NCBI RefSeq assembly: GCF_000369005.1
Contig: NZ_KB849763.1
Coordinates: 124,001-188,000 of the forward strand
Length of the DNA: 64,000 nucleotides
DNA from: Acinetobacter beijerinckii CIP 110307
GTDB lineage: Bacteria; Pseudomonadota; Gammaproteobacteria; Pseudomonadales; Moraxellaceae
Direction of reading: 5' to 3'
Positions 10,772 to 20,125 of this stretch are shown here, piece after piece. The notes beneath the pieces were generated by a model, which had not been told where the DNA came from, did not search any database, and saw only the letters and a program-made list of their open reading frames with translations. Both the position numbers and the translations under genes were made by a program. Position 1 is the first letter of the stretch. Every line of letters starts with the position of its first letter.

Positions 10772-11159
10772 TGCGTAGCTCCTGTCTATGTATTTTGTTG
10801 TCTGCACAAATAATGAATGAGAAAATTAAGCTAGACCATTGATTTTTTGTTAATAATAAACAGTTTATTTATCTTTTTGTAATATTTTGATGCATTTTAC
10901 TTGTATGAATCATCACATTTTCTTCATTGTTGATATTCTTTGCACTTTATAAATATAAACTGAAATTTATCACATTTTATTTTTATATTTTTTAATTTCT
11001 ATGCTTTGGATGAAAAATCAGCAAAACTCTAAAAAATGTATCTAAAATTGCTGATATATATAAATAATGTGAACATCCTTAATTATACAGTTGTATTTCA
11101 ATATCTGTTGTTTATAGTTGGGATACTTTTTTCTAATATCTGCATCCAAGGTTCGATAT
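10772..11159. other. Intergenic region between divergent genes, no further gene seen
   Basis: A 388-bp, very AT-rich region between two divergent genes, which must hold both promoters. The small palindrome AATAAACAGTTTATT lies near 10855-10870. A minus-strand reading frame covers 11042-11320, but it overlaps the acyltransferase gene and has no supporting features. Confidence 0.5.
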
Positions 11160-12077
11160 ATGTCTACCGCAAATAAAAAAGCATCCTTATTGCAAAAAGT
11201 CAGTAAAGGTCTCACCGTTGGTTCTGTCATTACTGGAAGTACTTTTTTCCATGGTCCACCAGTACTTGCACTGGGATTTACCAAATTTTTTAAAAAATCA
11301 AAAAAAGTAGATGAAACCAATATTCAATTGGCGAATAGCTGGATTGGCATCAATAATCAACTGATAGAAAAAGTGCTTCCTAATCTAAAATGGGATATCA
11401 GCATTGATGAACAACTTGATCTAAATTTACAAGGTCGCTATTTGATGATGTGTAATCATCAAAGCTGGGTGGATACAACTGTTAATCAGTATTTTGGTTT
11501 AACCCGCATGCCACTTACCCGTTTCTTTACCAAGTGGGAACTAATTTTTATACCATTTGTAGGTCAGGCGTTTAAAATTTTGGGTTTTCCAATGATGAAA
11601 CGCCATACCAAAGAACAAATTGCTAAAAATCCAGAGTTAAAGTCACGAGATATGCTCGAAGCTCGAAAATCTTGTGAGCAATTACTCAGTCAACCTTTTA
11701 CCTTATTAAATTATTTAGAAGGTACTCGGTTTACTCCAGAAAAACATGCTCAACAACAATCACCTTATAAAAACCTTTTGAAGCCTAAAGCTGGGGGTCT
11801 AGCCCTAGCTTTAAATATTCTAGGCGATAAAATTGATGCTCTAGTGGATATGACTATTGTTTATCCTGAGGGTGCTCCTGACTATGGGGACTTCTGGTTA
11901 GGTGACGTTTCACAAATTGCAGTCGATTTGCGTAAAATTGATATTCCAGACTGGGTACTCGGTGGTGAGTATGAAGACGACCCAATTTATCGTGAGCGCT
12001 TTCAAAAATGGGTCGATCAGATTTGGACTGAAAAAGACCAATTGATTACGCAAATGAAATCTAAATATAATCAATAA
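11160..12077 (+). CDS. PlsC-type acyltransferase (YihG-like)
   Basis: A 305-residue membrane-associated glycerolipid acyltransferase. It has the catalytic NHxxxxD block 'MCNHQSWVDT', the acceptor-binding 'LEGTRFTPEKH' (E-G-T-R) and 'PMMKRHTKEQ'. The block 'PLTRFFTKWELIFIPFVGQAFKILGFPMM' (split here as L-x-x-I-P-x-x-G) is typical of the YihG/LCLAT branch, which modifies lysophosphatidic acid or related lysolipids at the inner membrane. The start at 11160 (MSTANKK) was preferred over an upstream ATG at 11118 because AAGG lies upstream. The next gene begins 22 bp after the stop and is probably co-transcribed. Confidence 0.85.
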   Translation: MSTANKKASLLQKVSKGLTVGSVITGSTFFHGPPVLALGFTKFFKKSKKVDETNIQLANSWIGINNQLIEKVLPNLKWDISIDEQLDLNLQGRYLMMCNHQSWVDTTVNQYFGLTRMPLTRFFTKWELIFIPFVGQAFKILGFPMMKRHTKEQIAKNPELKSRDMLEARKSCEQLLSQPFTLLNYLEGTRFTPEKHAQQQSPYKNLLKPKAGGLALALNILGDKIDALVDMTIVYPEGAPDYGDFWLGDVSQIAVDLRKIDIPDWVLGGEYEDDPIYRERFQKWVDQIWTEKDQLITQMKSKYNQ

Positions 12078-12099
12078 TCTCATAAGGGATTGAGTAAAA

Positions 12100-13158
12100 A
12101 TGACTCAGCAGGACTCTGAACAACACGCTAAACATCATCAAATGGATCCGAACAGTAAGTTCTTCAAGCTGTTCCTCATTTACGATATTTTCATGGTGTT
12201 TATTATTGTTTTCAATTTGTTCTGCTTAGGCATGAACTTTTTTCTGATGAGTAATATCGGTCAGTGGTTTTTCGACACCATTCAACTTCCAATGGTGCTC
12301 GAATTCTACCGTACTCATTTACATCCGTGGGTCATTATTACTGAAGCTTGGTTTATTATTTTTTTGATTGTTGAGCTTTTTGTGCGTTGGGGCATCTCTA
12401 TCGCGAATAAACACCATACACGCTGGTGGTTTTTCCCATTTATTCATTGGTATGAAATACTCGCGATTATTCCTCATTTACGTTTCTTACGTTTATTCCG
12501 TGCAGGTGTGATTGCCTATCGACTTTATGAGTTGGGTTATAAAGTAGTACCCGATAATATTCGACTGAAAGCCCTGTTTTATTATCGCGTAGTCATGGAA
12601 GAACTATCGGATCGTGTTGTAATTAGTGTGATTGATGGCGTTCGACAAGAGCTAGAAACCAGCTCAAGTCATAAAAAAATTATTCATGATTTAGTTGATC
12701 ATCATCGTCAATTATTTACTGTTACGCTTTCATCTTTATTGCAAGAATCTTTAGCACGAACATTACAACAACAACAGCCTTTCATTACGCAAAAAGTAGG
12801 CGTGATTGTTAATCAAGCGATTGAAGACACCCCTGAACTGACCCAATTACTGCGTCTGATTCCGATTGTGGGCGGACGAATCGAACAACAAATTCAAAGT
12901 ATTGGCCAACGCTTAGGTGAAAATATTAGTGCAGGTTTAATTGAACCATTTACAGAAGGTTCACCAAATGCTCCAAATCAGAACTATCAATTGATTGCTG
13001 AAAAAGTCAGTGAGATTAATATTGATAATAAATATTTGGAAGAACTGGTTGAATCTGTGGTATTTGAAAGCCTTGAAGCGATCCGAAAACAAGTAAAAGT
13101 AAAACAATGGCAGCAAACGTTGCAAGAATATGATCAATTGGATAAAAAAGCAGAATGA
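12100..13158 (+). CDS. Uncharacterised membrane protein with a voltage-sensor-like N-terminal half
   Basis: A 352-residue protein I cannot assign. The N-terminal half has hydrophobic helices near residues 24-50 and 82-105, then 'HWYEILAIIPHLRFLRLFRA' (about 124-143). This combines an acidic residue in an S3-like helix with regularly spaced arginines, like the S4 of voltage-gated cation channels. No pore loop or selectivity filter follows. The C-terminal 200 residues are soluble, helical and Gln-rich (ARTLQQQQPFITQ), with a possible coiled coil at the end. It follows the acyltransferase closely and precedes minC, so it may act in the envelope. The voltage-sensor comparison is by eye only. Confidence 0.55.
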   Translation: MTQQDSEQHAKHHQMDPNSKFFKLFLIYDIFMVFIIVFNLFCLGMNFFLMSNIGQWFFDTIQLPMVLEFYRTHLHPWVIITEAWFIIFLIVELFVRWGISIANKHHTRWWFFPFIHWYEILAIIPHLRFLRLFRAGVIAYRLYELGYKVVPDNIRLKALFYYRVVMEELSDRVVISVIDGVRQELETSSSHKKIIHDLVDHHRQLFTVTLSSLLQESLARTLQQQQPFITQKVGVIVNQAIEDTPELTQLLRLIPIVGGRIEQQIQSIGQRLGENISAGLIEPFTEGSPNAPNQNYQLIAEKVSEINIDNKYLEELVESVVFESLEAIRKQVKVKQWQQTLQEYDQLDKKAE

Positions 13159-13274
13159 TTACAAGAAAATTTAACAATCGAGCTAGAGAATTCCTGTAAT
13201 TTGTTCTAGCATTTGCTTTTATTTACATCATGCTTTACACAATAGAGCGCTTAAAAAGCCCTGAAGGATAAATT

Positions 13275-13994
13275 ATGGCTGATATACGGATTACGGGCAG
13301 AATGGTTAATTTTAGTCGACTCACATTCGACACAAATGACCATAATGCAATCCGACAGCAACTGACTAATACACTCAATGAGGGTTCTTATTTAGGAACT
13401 CTGGTCATTTTAGATAGTACCGTTGAACAAGAACTGATTGCATTAATTCAATTATTAATAGACCTTGGCTTACAACCTATGGCTGTAATTGATGGTCTTT
13501 TGGGTGATGAGGCACGAGCAATTCAATTTCCAGTTCTTCCTGCTGACCAGCCATTACAAAGAATTAAAGCATCGAAAGAGCAAGTTGTAGAGCATCCTGT
13601 AGAAAAAGCAGCGACTGATCCTGCAATAGAAACACCACAAAAAAATACATCTACCAAGCATATCACCTCTTATCATGATGAAATTTTGCGAACTGGACAA
13701 TGTTTAGTGCAAGATCAAGGCGACATTATTTTAAATGCTGGCATGAATAGTGGATCTGAAGTGATTGCATCAGGAAATATTCACATCTATGGCAATGCTC
13801 GTGGTAGAGTCATTGCTGGTGCGGGTGGACATAGTTCAGCACGAATTTTTTGTAACTCATTAGAAGCAGAGCTAGTCTCTATTGCAGGGACATATTGTGT
13901 AGCAGATGATATTCCTAAAGATATGATCAAAAAACCTGTACATATTTATTTAAATAACAAGCAAGAACTTGAATTTGAAGCCTTGCAGTTTTAA
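13275..13994 (+). CDS. minC: Septum site-determining protein MinC
   Basis: A 239-residue FtsZ-assembly inhibitor. The N-terminal domain (about 1-105, starting [20 protein letters not shown]) matches MinC-N, which antagonises FtsZ polymers. A variable acidic/Thr-rich linker (about 110-140) follows. The C-terminal right-handed beta-helix has '[19 protein letters not shown]' and '[20 protein letters not shown]', the typical (R/x)SGQ and G-D-I..G-N-I-H-V-Y-G repeats that bind MinD and dimerise. It is the first gene of minCDE. Confidence 0.96.
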   Translation: MADIRITGRMVNFSRLTFDTNDHNAIRQQLTNTLNEGSYLGTLVILDSTVEQELIALIQLLIDLGLQPMAVIDGLLGDEARAIQFPVLPADQPLQRIKASKEQVVEHPVEKAATDPAIETPQKNTSTKHITSYHDEILRTGQCLVQDQGDIILNAGMNSGSEVIASGNIHIYGNARGRVIAGAGGHSSARIFCNSLEAELVSIAGTYCVADDIPKDMIKKPVHIYLNNKQELEFEALQF

Positions 13995-14059
13995 TTTAGC
14001 TCATTAAACACCAAAAAAGCCCTTTTAGGGGCGTATGACCATAAATAGGAGTGGATTCG

Positions 14060-14872
14060 GTGGCCAAAATTGTTGTCGTAACGTCAGGCAAAGGTGGTGT
14101 AGGTAAAACTACAACAAGCGCATCTTTTGCAACAGGCTTAGCCCTGCGTGGTCATAAAACTGTTGTGATTGATTTCGATGTAGGTTTACGTAATCTTGAT
14201 TTGATCATGGGCTGTGAACGCCGTGTAGTTTATGACTTTGTAAATGTCATCAATAACGAAGCTCGCCTACAACAAGCGCTCATCCGCGATAAAGAAATCG
14301 AAAACTTATACATCTTACCTGCATCTCAAACGCGTGATAAAGATGCATTGAGTGATGAAGGTGTTGCGCGTGTGATCGATGAGCTTGCACAAGAGTTCGA
14401 TTACATCATTTGTGATTCACCCGCTGGTATTGAGCGTGGCGCGATCTTAGCAATGTATCATGCAGATGAAGCAATCATTGTGACAAACCCAGAGATTTCT
14501 TCAGTACGTGACTCAGACCGTATTATTGGTATGCTTGATAGTAAGACTAAAAAAGTTGAGCAGAATGAAGGTCGTATCCGTAAACATTTATGTATCACAC
14601 GCTTCAATCCTGAACGTGCTGATAAGCAAGAAATGTTGACGATTGATGATATTTCAAAAGATATTTTACGTGTGCCGACATTAGGCGTAATTCCTGAGTG
14701 CCCAAGTGTTTTACAAGCGTCAAACGAAGGTAAGCCTGTTATTCTTTATGAAGAAACAAAAGCAGGTCAAGCTTATGATGACTTAGTTGCTCGTTTCCTT
14801 GGCGAAGATCGTCCTTATCGACACATTGCAGTACAGCCAAAAGGTTGGTTAGCTAGACTATTTGGAGCGTAA
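14060..14872 (+). CDS. minD: Septum site-determining ATPase MinD
   Basis: A 270-residue membrane-cycling ATPase that carries MinC to the poles. It begins (M)AKIVVVTSGKGGVGKTTTS with the deviant Walker A (K-G-G-V-G-K-T) and has 'DFDVGLRNLDLIMG' and 'YIICDSPAGIERGA'. It ends in the amphipathic membrane-targeting helix 'PKGWLARLFGA'. The GTG at 14060 was chosen over the in-frame GTG at 14051, which overlaps the AGGAG ribosome-binding site (14047-14051) and cannot be the start. It is followed two bases later by minE. Confidence 0.97.
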   Translation: MAKIVVVTSGKGGVGKTTTSASFATGLALRGHKTVVIDFDVGLRNLDLIMGCERRVVYDFVNVINNEARLQQALIRDKEIENLYILPASQTRDKDALSDEGVARVIDELAQEFDYIICDSPAGIERGAILAMYHADEAIIVTNPEISSVRDSDRIIGMLDSKTKKVEQNEGRIRKHLCITRFNPERADKQEMLTIDDISKDILRVPTLGVIPECPSVLQASNEGKPVILYEETKAGQAYDDLVARFLGEDRPYRHIAVQPKGWLARLFGA

Positions 14873-14874
14873 TT

Positions 14875-15147
14875 ATGGCAGGATTCTGGAGTAAACTTTT
14901 TAGCAGTGATGAGAAACCATCAAGTGCACAAACTGCCAAAGATCGCTTAAAAGTTATTGTTGCATCTGAACAGGGTCTTGGTCGTCGTTTAAGCCAAGAT
15001 AAAATTGATCAAATGAAAAAAGAGATCATGCAAGTGGTGAGTCGTTATGTTCGTGGTGTAGATGAACAGCACATCCAAATGCAGGTTCGTTCAGAAGCTA
15101 ACATCGAAATGTTAGAAATGAATATCAATTTACCTGAAGATCGATAG
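14875..15147 (+). CDS. minE: Cell division topological specificity factor MinE
   Basis: A 90-residue protein that stimulates the MinD ATPase and drives Min oscillation. The N-terminal amphipathic membrane-binding segment (MAGFWSKLFS) is followed by the anti-MinCD helix region 'AKDRLKVIVASEQGLGRRLS', then the topological specificity domain with 'MKKEIMQVVSRYV' and beta-strand 'MLEMNINLPE'. Its ATG lies two bases after the minD stop, so translation is coupled. A long hairpin (15175-15249) follows. Confidence 0.97.
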   Translation: MAGFWSKLFSSDEKPSSAQTAKDRLKVIVASEQGLGRRLSQDKIDQMKKEIMQVVSRYVRGVDEQHIQMQVRSEANIEMLEMNINLPEDR

Positions 15148-15174
15148 AAGTTTTTCTATTAGCGATTTTTCGTA

Positions 15175-15253
15175 AATAAAGGCAAAATACCTTGCGACTG
15201 AACAAAGCGATGCTTTGTTAATTATTCAGTCTCGTATTTTGCCTTTATTATTT
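15175..15253 (+). terminator. Long stem-loop terminator after minE
   Basis: A perfect 16-bp outer stem (AATAAAGGCAAAATAC at 15175-15190, its complement at 15234-15249) encloses inner pairings GACTGAA/TTCAGTC and AACAAAGC-GAT-GCTTTGTT. TTATTTT follows. It probably ends minCDE transcription. It is much longer than the other terminators in the window, so an extra role as an RNA element or relic of a miniature repeat is possible. Confidence 0.7.
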
Positions 15254-15272
15254 TAAGACTGAGGAGATTGTC

Positions 15273-15560
15273 ATGGCATTATCACAGCCAGCAACTTTCA
15301 ATGAAGAATGGTCAGATGAGCGTGTTTTTGCCTACCTCAACCAACTTCCACCAGCAGACGTGAATGCTGACTTTCATGTACTCTATCATGCATTCAAACA
15401 TATGCGTCCTTTCGACTATGAACGCCTTCTGACTAAGTTTGTAGCGGATGGTCGTAACCTGAACGCAACGAATCCAGAAGGACAACGTATTCACGATGTG
15501 ATTGCTCAATTTCCTCGTCAAAAAGATGGTTTCTTAGAAGTCTTAGCAAAATTTGCTTAA
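15273..15560 (+). CDS. PA4642 family protein, function unknown
   Basis: A 95-residue soluble helical protein similar by eye to the Pseudomonas PA4642 family. Shared elements are 'W.D.RV..YL...PP.D....F..L..A...MR..DFERLL..FV..GRNLNA.N..G' and a second half ending in 'FLEVLAKFA'. An ankyrin-like helix pair is plausible (DGRNLNATNPEGQRIHDVI). Family function is unknown. A GAGGAG site precedes the ATG. It is separated from minE by the long hairpin, so it is probably its own unit. Confidence 0.7.
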   Translation: MALSQPATFNEEWSDERVFAYLNQLPPADVNADFHVLYHAFKHMRPFDYERLLTKFVADGRNLNATNPEGQRIHDVIAQFPRQKDGFLEVLAKFA

Positions 15561-15677
15561 TAAAAAGCCTGCACAATGTAGACTTTTATATAGATAAAAG
15601 ATCATTAAAAATGATCTTCACAACTAGCATTCCAATCCGATGCTTACCTTAGTTAAATAAAAAAGCATCCCAAAAAA

Positions 15678-15704
15678 TAAAGCCTCTTTCGTAGAGGCTA
15701 TATT
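15678..15704 (-). terminator. Terminator of ftsK
   Basis: AGCCTC / GAGGCT stem (15681-15686 and 15694-15699), followed on the minus strand by TTTATTTTTT, 15 nt after the ftsK stop. Confidence 0.8.
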
Positions 15705-15718
15705 TTTAATGGATTAGA

Positions 15719-18700
15719 TTAAACTAGAATCTCTCGCTTACCATTTGCGCCCATGGCACTTACAATCCCATTCTCTTCCATCTGATCGATGATACGAGCA
15801 GCACGGTTATAACCCAAGCTAAACTTACGTTGTAGCGATGAGGTCGAAGCCTTACGTGTTTCTAAAACAAATGAAACACATTGATCATACAAGGCATCTC
15901 GGTTCGGATCACCGTCACCATCTTCAAAACCACGTGATGTTGGTTCTTCATCAAACGGAGTTAAAATTTCATCAACATAATCAGGTTCACCGCGCTCACG
16001 CCAAGCATCACAAATACGGTTTACTTCATCATCACTAATAAACGCGCCATGTACACGCTCAGGCTCAATTTTACCTGGTCCAAGGAATAACATATCACCA
16101 TGTCCGAGCAAGTCCTCTGCTCCACCTGCATCCAAAATGGTTCGTGAATCAATTTTGCTGTTTACACGTAAAGCCACACGGGTTGGAATATTGGCCTTAA
16201 TCAGACCTGTAATCACATCAACCGAAGGGCGTTGGGTTGCAAGTAATAAATGAATACCCGCTGCACGTGATTTTTGCGCGAGACGCGTAATCATTTCTTC
16301 AGCTTTCTTACCAACCTGCATGATCATGTCAGCAAACTCATCTGCAACAATCACAATTGAAGGCAAGGGTGTTAAACGTGGTGCACGCTCACCAACAACT
16401 GAATCACTGGCTTTCCATGTTGGATCAATTAAGTCTTCGCCATTCGCGATTGCTTCTTCAACTTTACGATTATAGTCGCTCAATTTACGAATTTTCAGAA
16501 AAGACATCAACTTATAACGACGTTCCATTTCATTTACACACCAATTTAATGCACTTACAGCATCTTTCATGTCAGTCACGACAGGCGTTAATAAATGTGG
16601 AATATCATTATAGTTGGCTAATTCTAGCTGTTTTGGATCGATTAAAATAAGACGTAATTGATCAGGTGTATATTTCAATAACATCGATAAAATCATCGAG
16701 TTTACAGCAACAGATTTACCTGAACCGGTGGTTCCCGCAACCAACATGTGTGGTGCTTTACCCAAATCAGCAATAACTGGATTACCTGAAATATCCTTAC
16801 CCATCGCCATAGAAAGAATGCTATTTGGATCGGTAAAAGCAGGAATCATCAATAATTCAATCAAACGCACCATTTCACGCGTGCTGTTTGGTACCTCAAT
16901 GCCAATATAAGGTTTGCCTGGAATAACCTCCACCACACGAACCGAAGCCATCGACATTGAACGCGCCAAATCACGCGAAATATTAGTTACCTTAGATGCT
17001 TTCACACCTGGTGCTAGATCAAGTTCAAAACGAGTAACCACAGGTCCGGGTTGAGCTTCTACAACTTGAGCCTTGACATTAAATTCTTGTAATTTAATTT
17101 CTAATAACTCTGAAAGTCGAGCTAACTGCTCAGCAGTAAAATTAACCTTTTTATTCGGATCAACTTTATCCAATAACTCCAAACCTGGTAAGGTTGGTAG
17201 ATCACGTCGTTTTTCAGCAACTTGCATCGAACGTGACATTGGACGACCAAATTTATCTGATAATGGCGCGTCTAAATCAAAATCATCTTCAATATCTAAC
17301 TCTGATTTACCCGCAGTTTCCTGCCATGCTTCAATAAATGCTTCTTTCGATAATTTTTCTTTAGCTGTATCAATCTCTATTGGTGCTTTCACAAATGCAG
17401 AAGATTGAGCATAACTCGTCGTTTTTGCTACCGTATTTTCAGGTTCATCTTCAATTAAAAGATCATTAAAATCATCAAATTGATTACTTTGTGTTTTATT
17501 CAATTCTTCTTGCGACTTATTTTGACTTGATACAGGCATTGCTGAATAGGTAGTGTGCGTATCACTTGCTACCAATGATTCTATTTCAGCTTCAAGAACG
17601 GTATGATCAGGAGGAGATTTTGCTTCAACTGATTCTTGGGTAAATGGTGTGTGTAAATCGGTAGCTGTTTTGCTATTTGGAACAGCGGCAAGCAACTCAT
17701 CAAAAATTTGATCATCATTCCAATCTAATTGACTACGATCTGAATGTTTTGTACCTAAATCCGTATGAGAGCTATAGGCATACTGGTTAGATGAATTAGT
17801 GTTCTCATCTGCTGCTCTTAATAGCGCATCAATTTCTTGTTTGTGGCTCGCATCATCTCTTTGTAACGCACGCCATACTTCACCCGTTTGAACAAGGCGT
17901 TGGCTCTCTTGCTCCATCTGATGCGCTTTTTCTAAAGTTTCTTCAAAATCTTCAAATGCAACTTGTTCTTGCGACTGAACTATTTTCTGTTCTTTAGCCA
18001 CTACATCAGCAAATAATTTTTCGGCCATGACTTGATGATGCAAATCATCATGTTTAAATGTTTGGCTATTCACTCCTGCAACCTCAAGATTTTTTTCAGC
18101 TTGAATATTAGTATCAAGCACTTGTTTGGGTTGTGTTTTATTATTAATTGCTGGGACTTGATCTGCGGTTAACTGTTCTGTTAAATCATAAGCTGATTCA
18201 TGTTGAGGAATATTTTTATAAAATAAATCTTGTAAATAAGCAGGTGTACGTTTCAATGTTTCCCAAGTTTTATTCCATTGAATACCAAATGCAAGAGTGA
18301 ATAATAGAATACTAAATGCAAGTAGAAATAAAGTAGCACCATAGATGGTCAAAATTTGGGATAAACTCTGCCCTAACTCAAAGCCAATAATACCACCAGC
18401 AGCATTTTCCAACGTATCAGCAGGTGTATTCCAGTGTAAATAAAACAAGCTAGAGATACATAAGATTAAGAAAAATTGTGCCGCATAACGAAATGGACGA
18501 TTAAGAAAGCTTCGAGGCCACCAAACTTGAATCGCCTCTAGAAATAGAAATAACGGAATCAGCAGACTCGCCCAACCAAGAAAGCCGAATAATAAATCAG
18601 CGATCCATGCCCCTGCTACGCCACTTGCATTTGAAACCTGTTGCGTATCACTCGAAATATGCATCCAACCAGGATCAAATGGCGTATAGGTGACGGTGGC

Positions 18701-18781
18701 AAGGAATAGATAAATGCCAAAAGAAATTAAAAATAATGTCATTAAAAAGCGTTGTGCATAAACACTTGACACCGCAGTCAT
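15719..18781 (-). CDS. ftsK: DNA translocase FtsK
   Basis: A 1020-residue septal DNA pump that clears chromosome ends into daughter cells and activates XerCD at dif. Four to five transmembrane segments occupy residues 1-175. An acidic, Gln/Ser-rich linker runs from about 190 to 510 and is poorly conserved. The motor follows, with 'EVIPGKPYIGIEVPN', Walker A 'GTTGSGKSVAVNSM' (near residue 681), Walker B 'PSIVIVADEFADMI' and 'LLLATQRPSVDVITG'. The C-terminal gamma winged-helix reads KOPS sequences (SLQRKFSLGYNRAARIIDQM). It is divergent from trxB, a common pairing. Confidence 0.97.
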   Translation of the reverse strand: MTAVSSVYAQRFLMTLFLISFGIYLFLATVTYTPFDPGWMHISSDTQQVSNASGVAGAWIADLLFGFLGWASLLIPLFLFLEAIQVWWPRSFLNRPFRYAAQFFLILCISSLFYLHWNTPADTLENAAGGIIGFELGQSLSQILTIYGATLFLLAFSILLFTLAFGIQWNKTWETLKRTPAYLQDLFYKNIPQHESAYDLTEQLTADQVPAINNKTQPKQVLDTNIQAEKNLEVAGVNSQTFKHDDLHHQVMAEKLFADVVAKEQKIVQSQEQVAFEDFEETLEKAHQMEQESQRLVQTGEVWRALQRDDASHKQEIDALLRAADENTNSSNQYAYSSHTDLGTKHSDRSQLDWNDDQIFDELLAAVPNSKTATDLHTPFTQESVEAKSPPDHTVLEAEIESLVASDTHTTYSAMPVSSQNKSQEELNKTQSNQFDDFNDLLIEDEPENTVAKTTSYAQSSAFVKAPIEIDTAKEKLSKEAFIEAWQETAGKSELDIEDDFDLDAPLSDKFGRPMSRSMQVAEKRRDLPTLPGLELLDKVDPNKKVNFTAEQLARLSELLEIKLQEFNVKAQVVEAQPGPVVTRFELDLAPGVKASKVTNISRDLARSMSMASVRVVEVIPGKPYIGIEVPNSTREMVRLIELLMIPAFTDPNSILSMAMGKDISGNPVIADLGKAPHMLVAGTTGSGKSVAVNSMILSMLLKYTPDQLRLILIDPKQLELANYNDIPHLLTPVVTDMKDAVSALNWCVNEMERRYKLMSFLKIRKLSDYNRKVEEAIANGEDLIDPTWKASDSVVGERAPRLTPLPSIVIVADEFADMIMQVGKKAEEMITRLAQKSRAAGIHLLLATQRPSVDVITGLIKANIPTRVALRVNSKIDSRTILDAGGAEDLLGHGDMLFLGPGKIEPERVHGAFISDDEVNRICDAWRERGEPDYVDEILTPFDEEPTSRGFEDGDGDPNRDALYDQCVSFVLETRKASTSSLQRKFSLGYNRAARIIDQMEENGIVSAMGANGKREILV

Positions 18782-19047
18782 ATACAGTCCTGTAACCCAA
18801 TTCGTTATTCGTTAGTATTTTTTAAGGCTAAACTGACCTTAATCAATAAGTTTTATATTATGCACTCGTTCTTACAAAAAAGATGCACGATTGTTTACTG
18901 TTGTTGTTAACATCAAAGAGCTATTGCAAAGACTGATGAAATATCAGTAAACCTATTTATGATATAGCTCAATTCGATTAGCTTTATCAATATTATCTAC
19001 TCCAATCGGATGTAGATTCACGTATAATTTCAGCAATTTCAATATAA

Positions 19048-20013
<966 letters not shown>

Positions 20014-20026
20014 GTTACAATTTAAG

Positions 20027-20060
20027 AAAAAACCACCAATTTTTTGGTGGTTTTTTTTAT
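20027..20060 (+). terminator. Terminator of trxB
   Basis: AAAAACCACCAA / TTGGTGGTTTTT stem with an eight-T tail, 14 nt after the trxB stop. Confidence 0.9.
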
Positions 20061-20125
20061 AAATCATTCATACAATCAAAAACATGAAGATATTTTAAAC
20101 AAAAATTGATGAGTGGATTATATAA

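Noticed and set aside
11042..11320. Minus-strand frame of 92 codons overlapping the acyltransferase gene
   Set aside because: Mirror of coding sequence on the other strand, without a ribosome-binding site or motif.
14051..14059. GTG start three codons upstream in minD
   Set aside because: It overlaps the AGGAG ribosome-binding site that serves the GTG at 14060.
15598..15620. AAGATCATT/AATGATCTT hairpin after the PA4642-like gene as a terminator
   Set aside because: No T-run follows, so it is too weak to call as a terminator.
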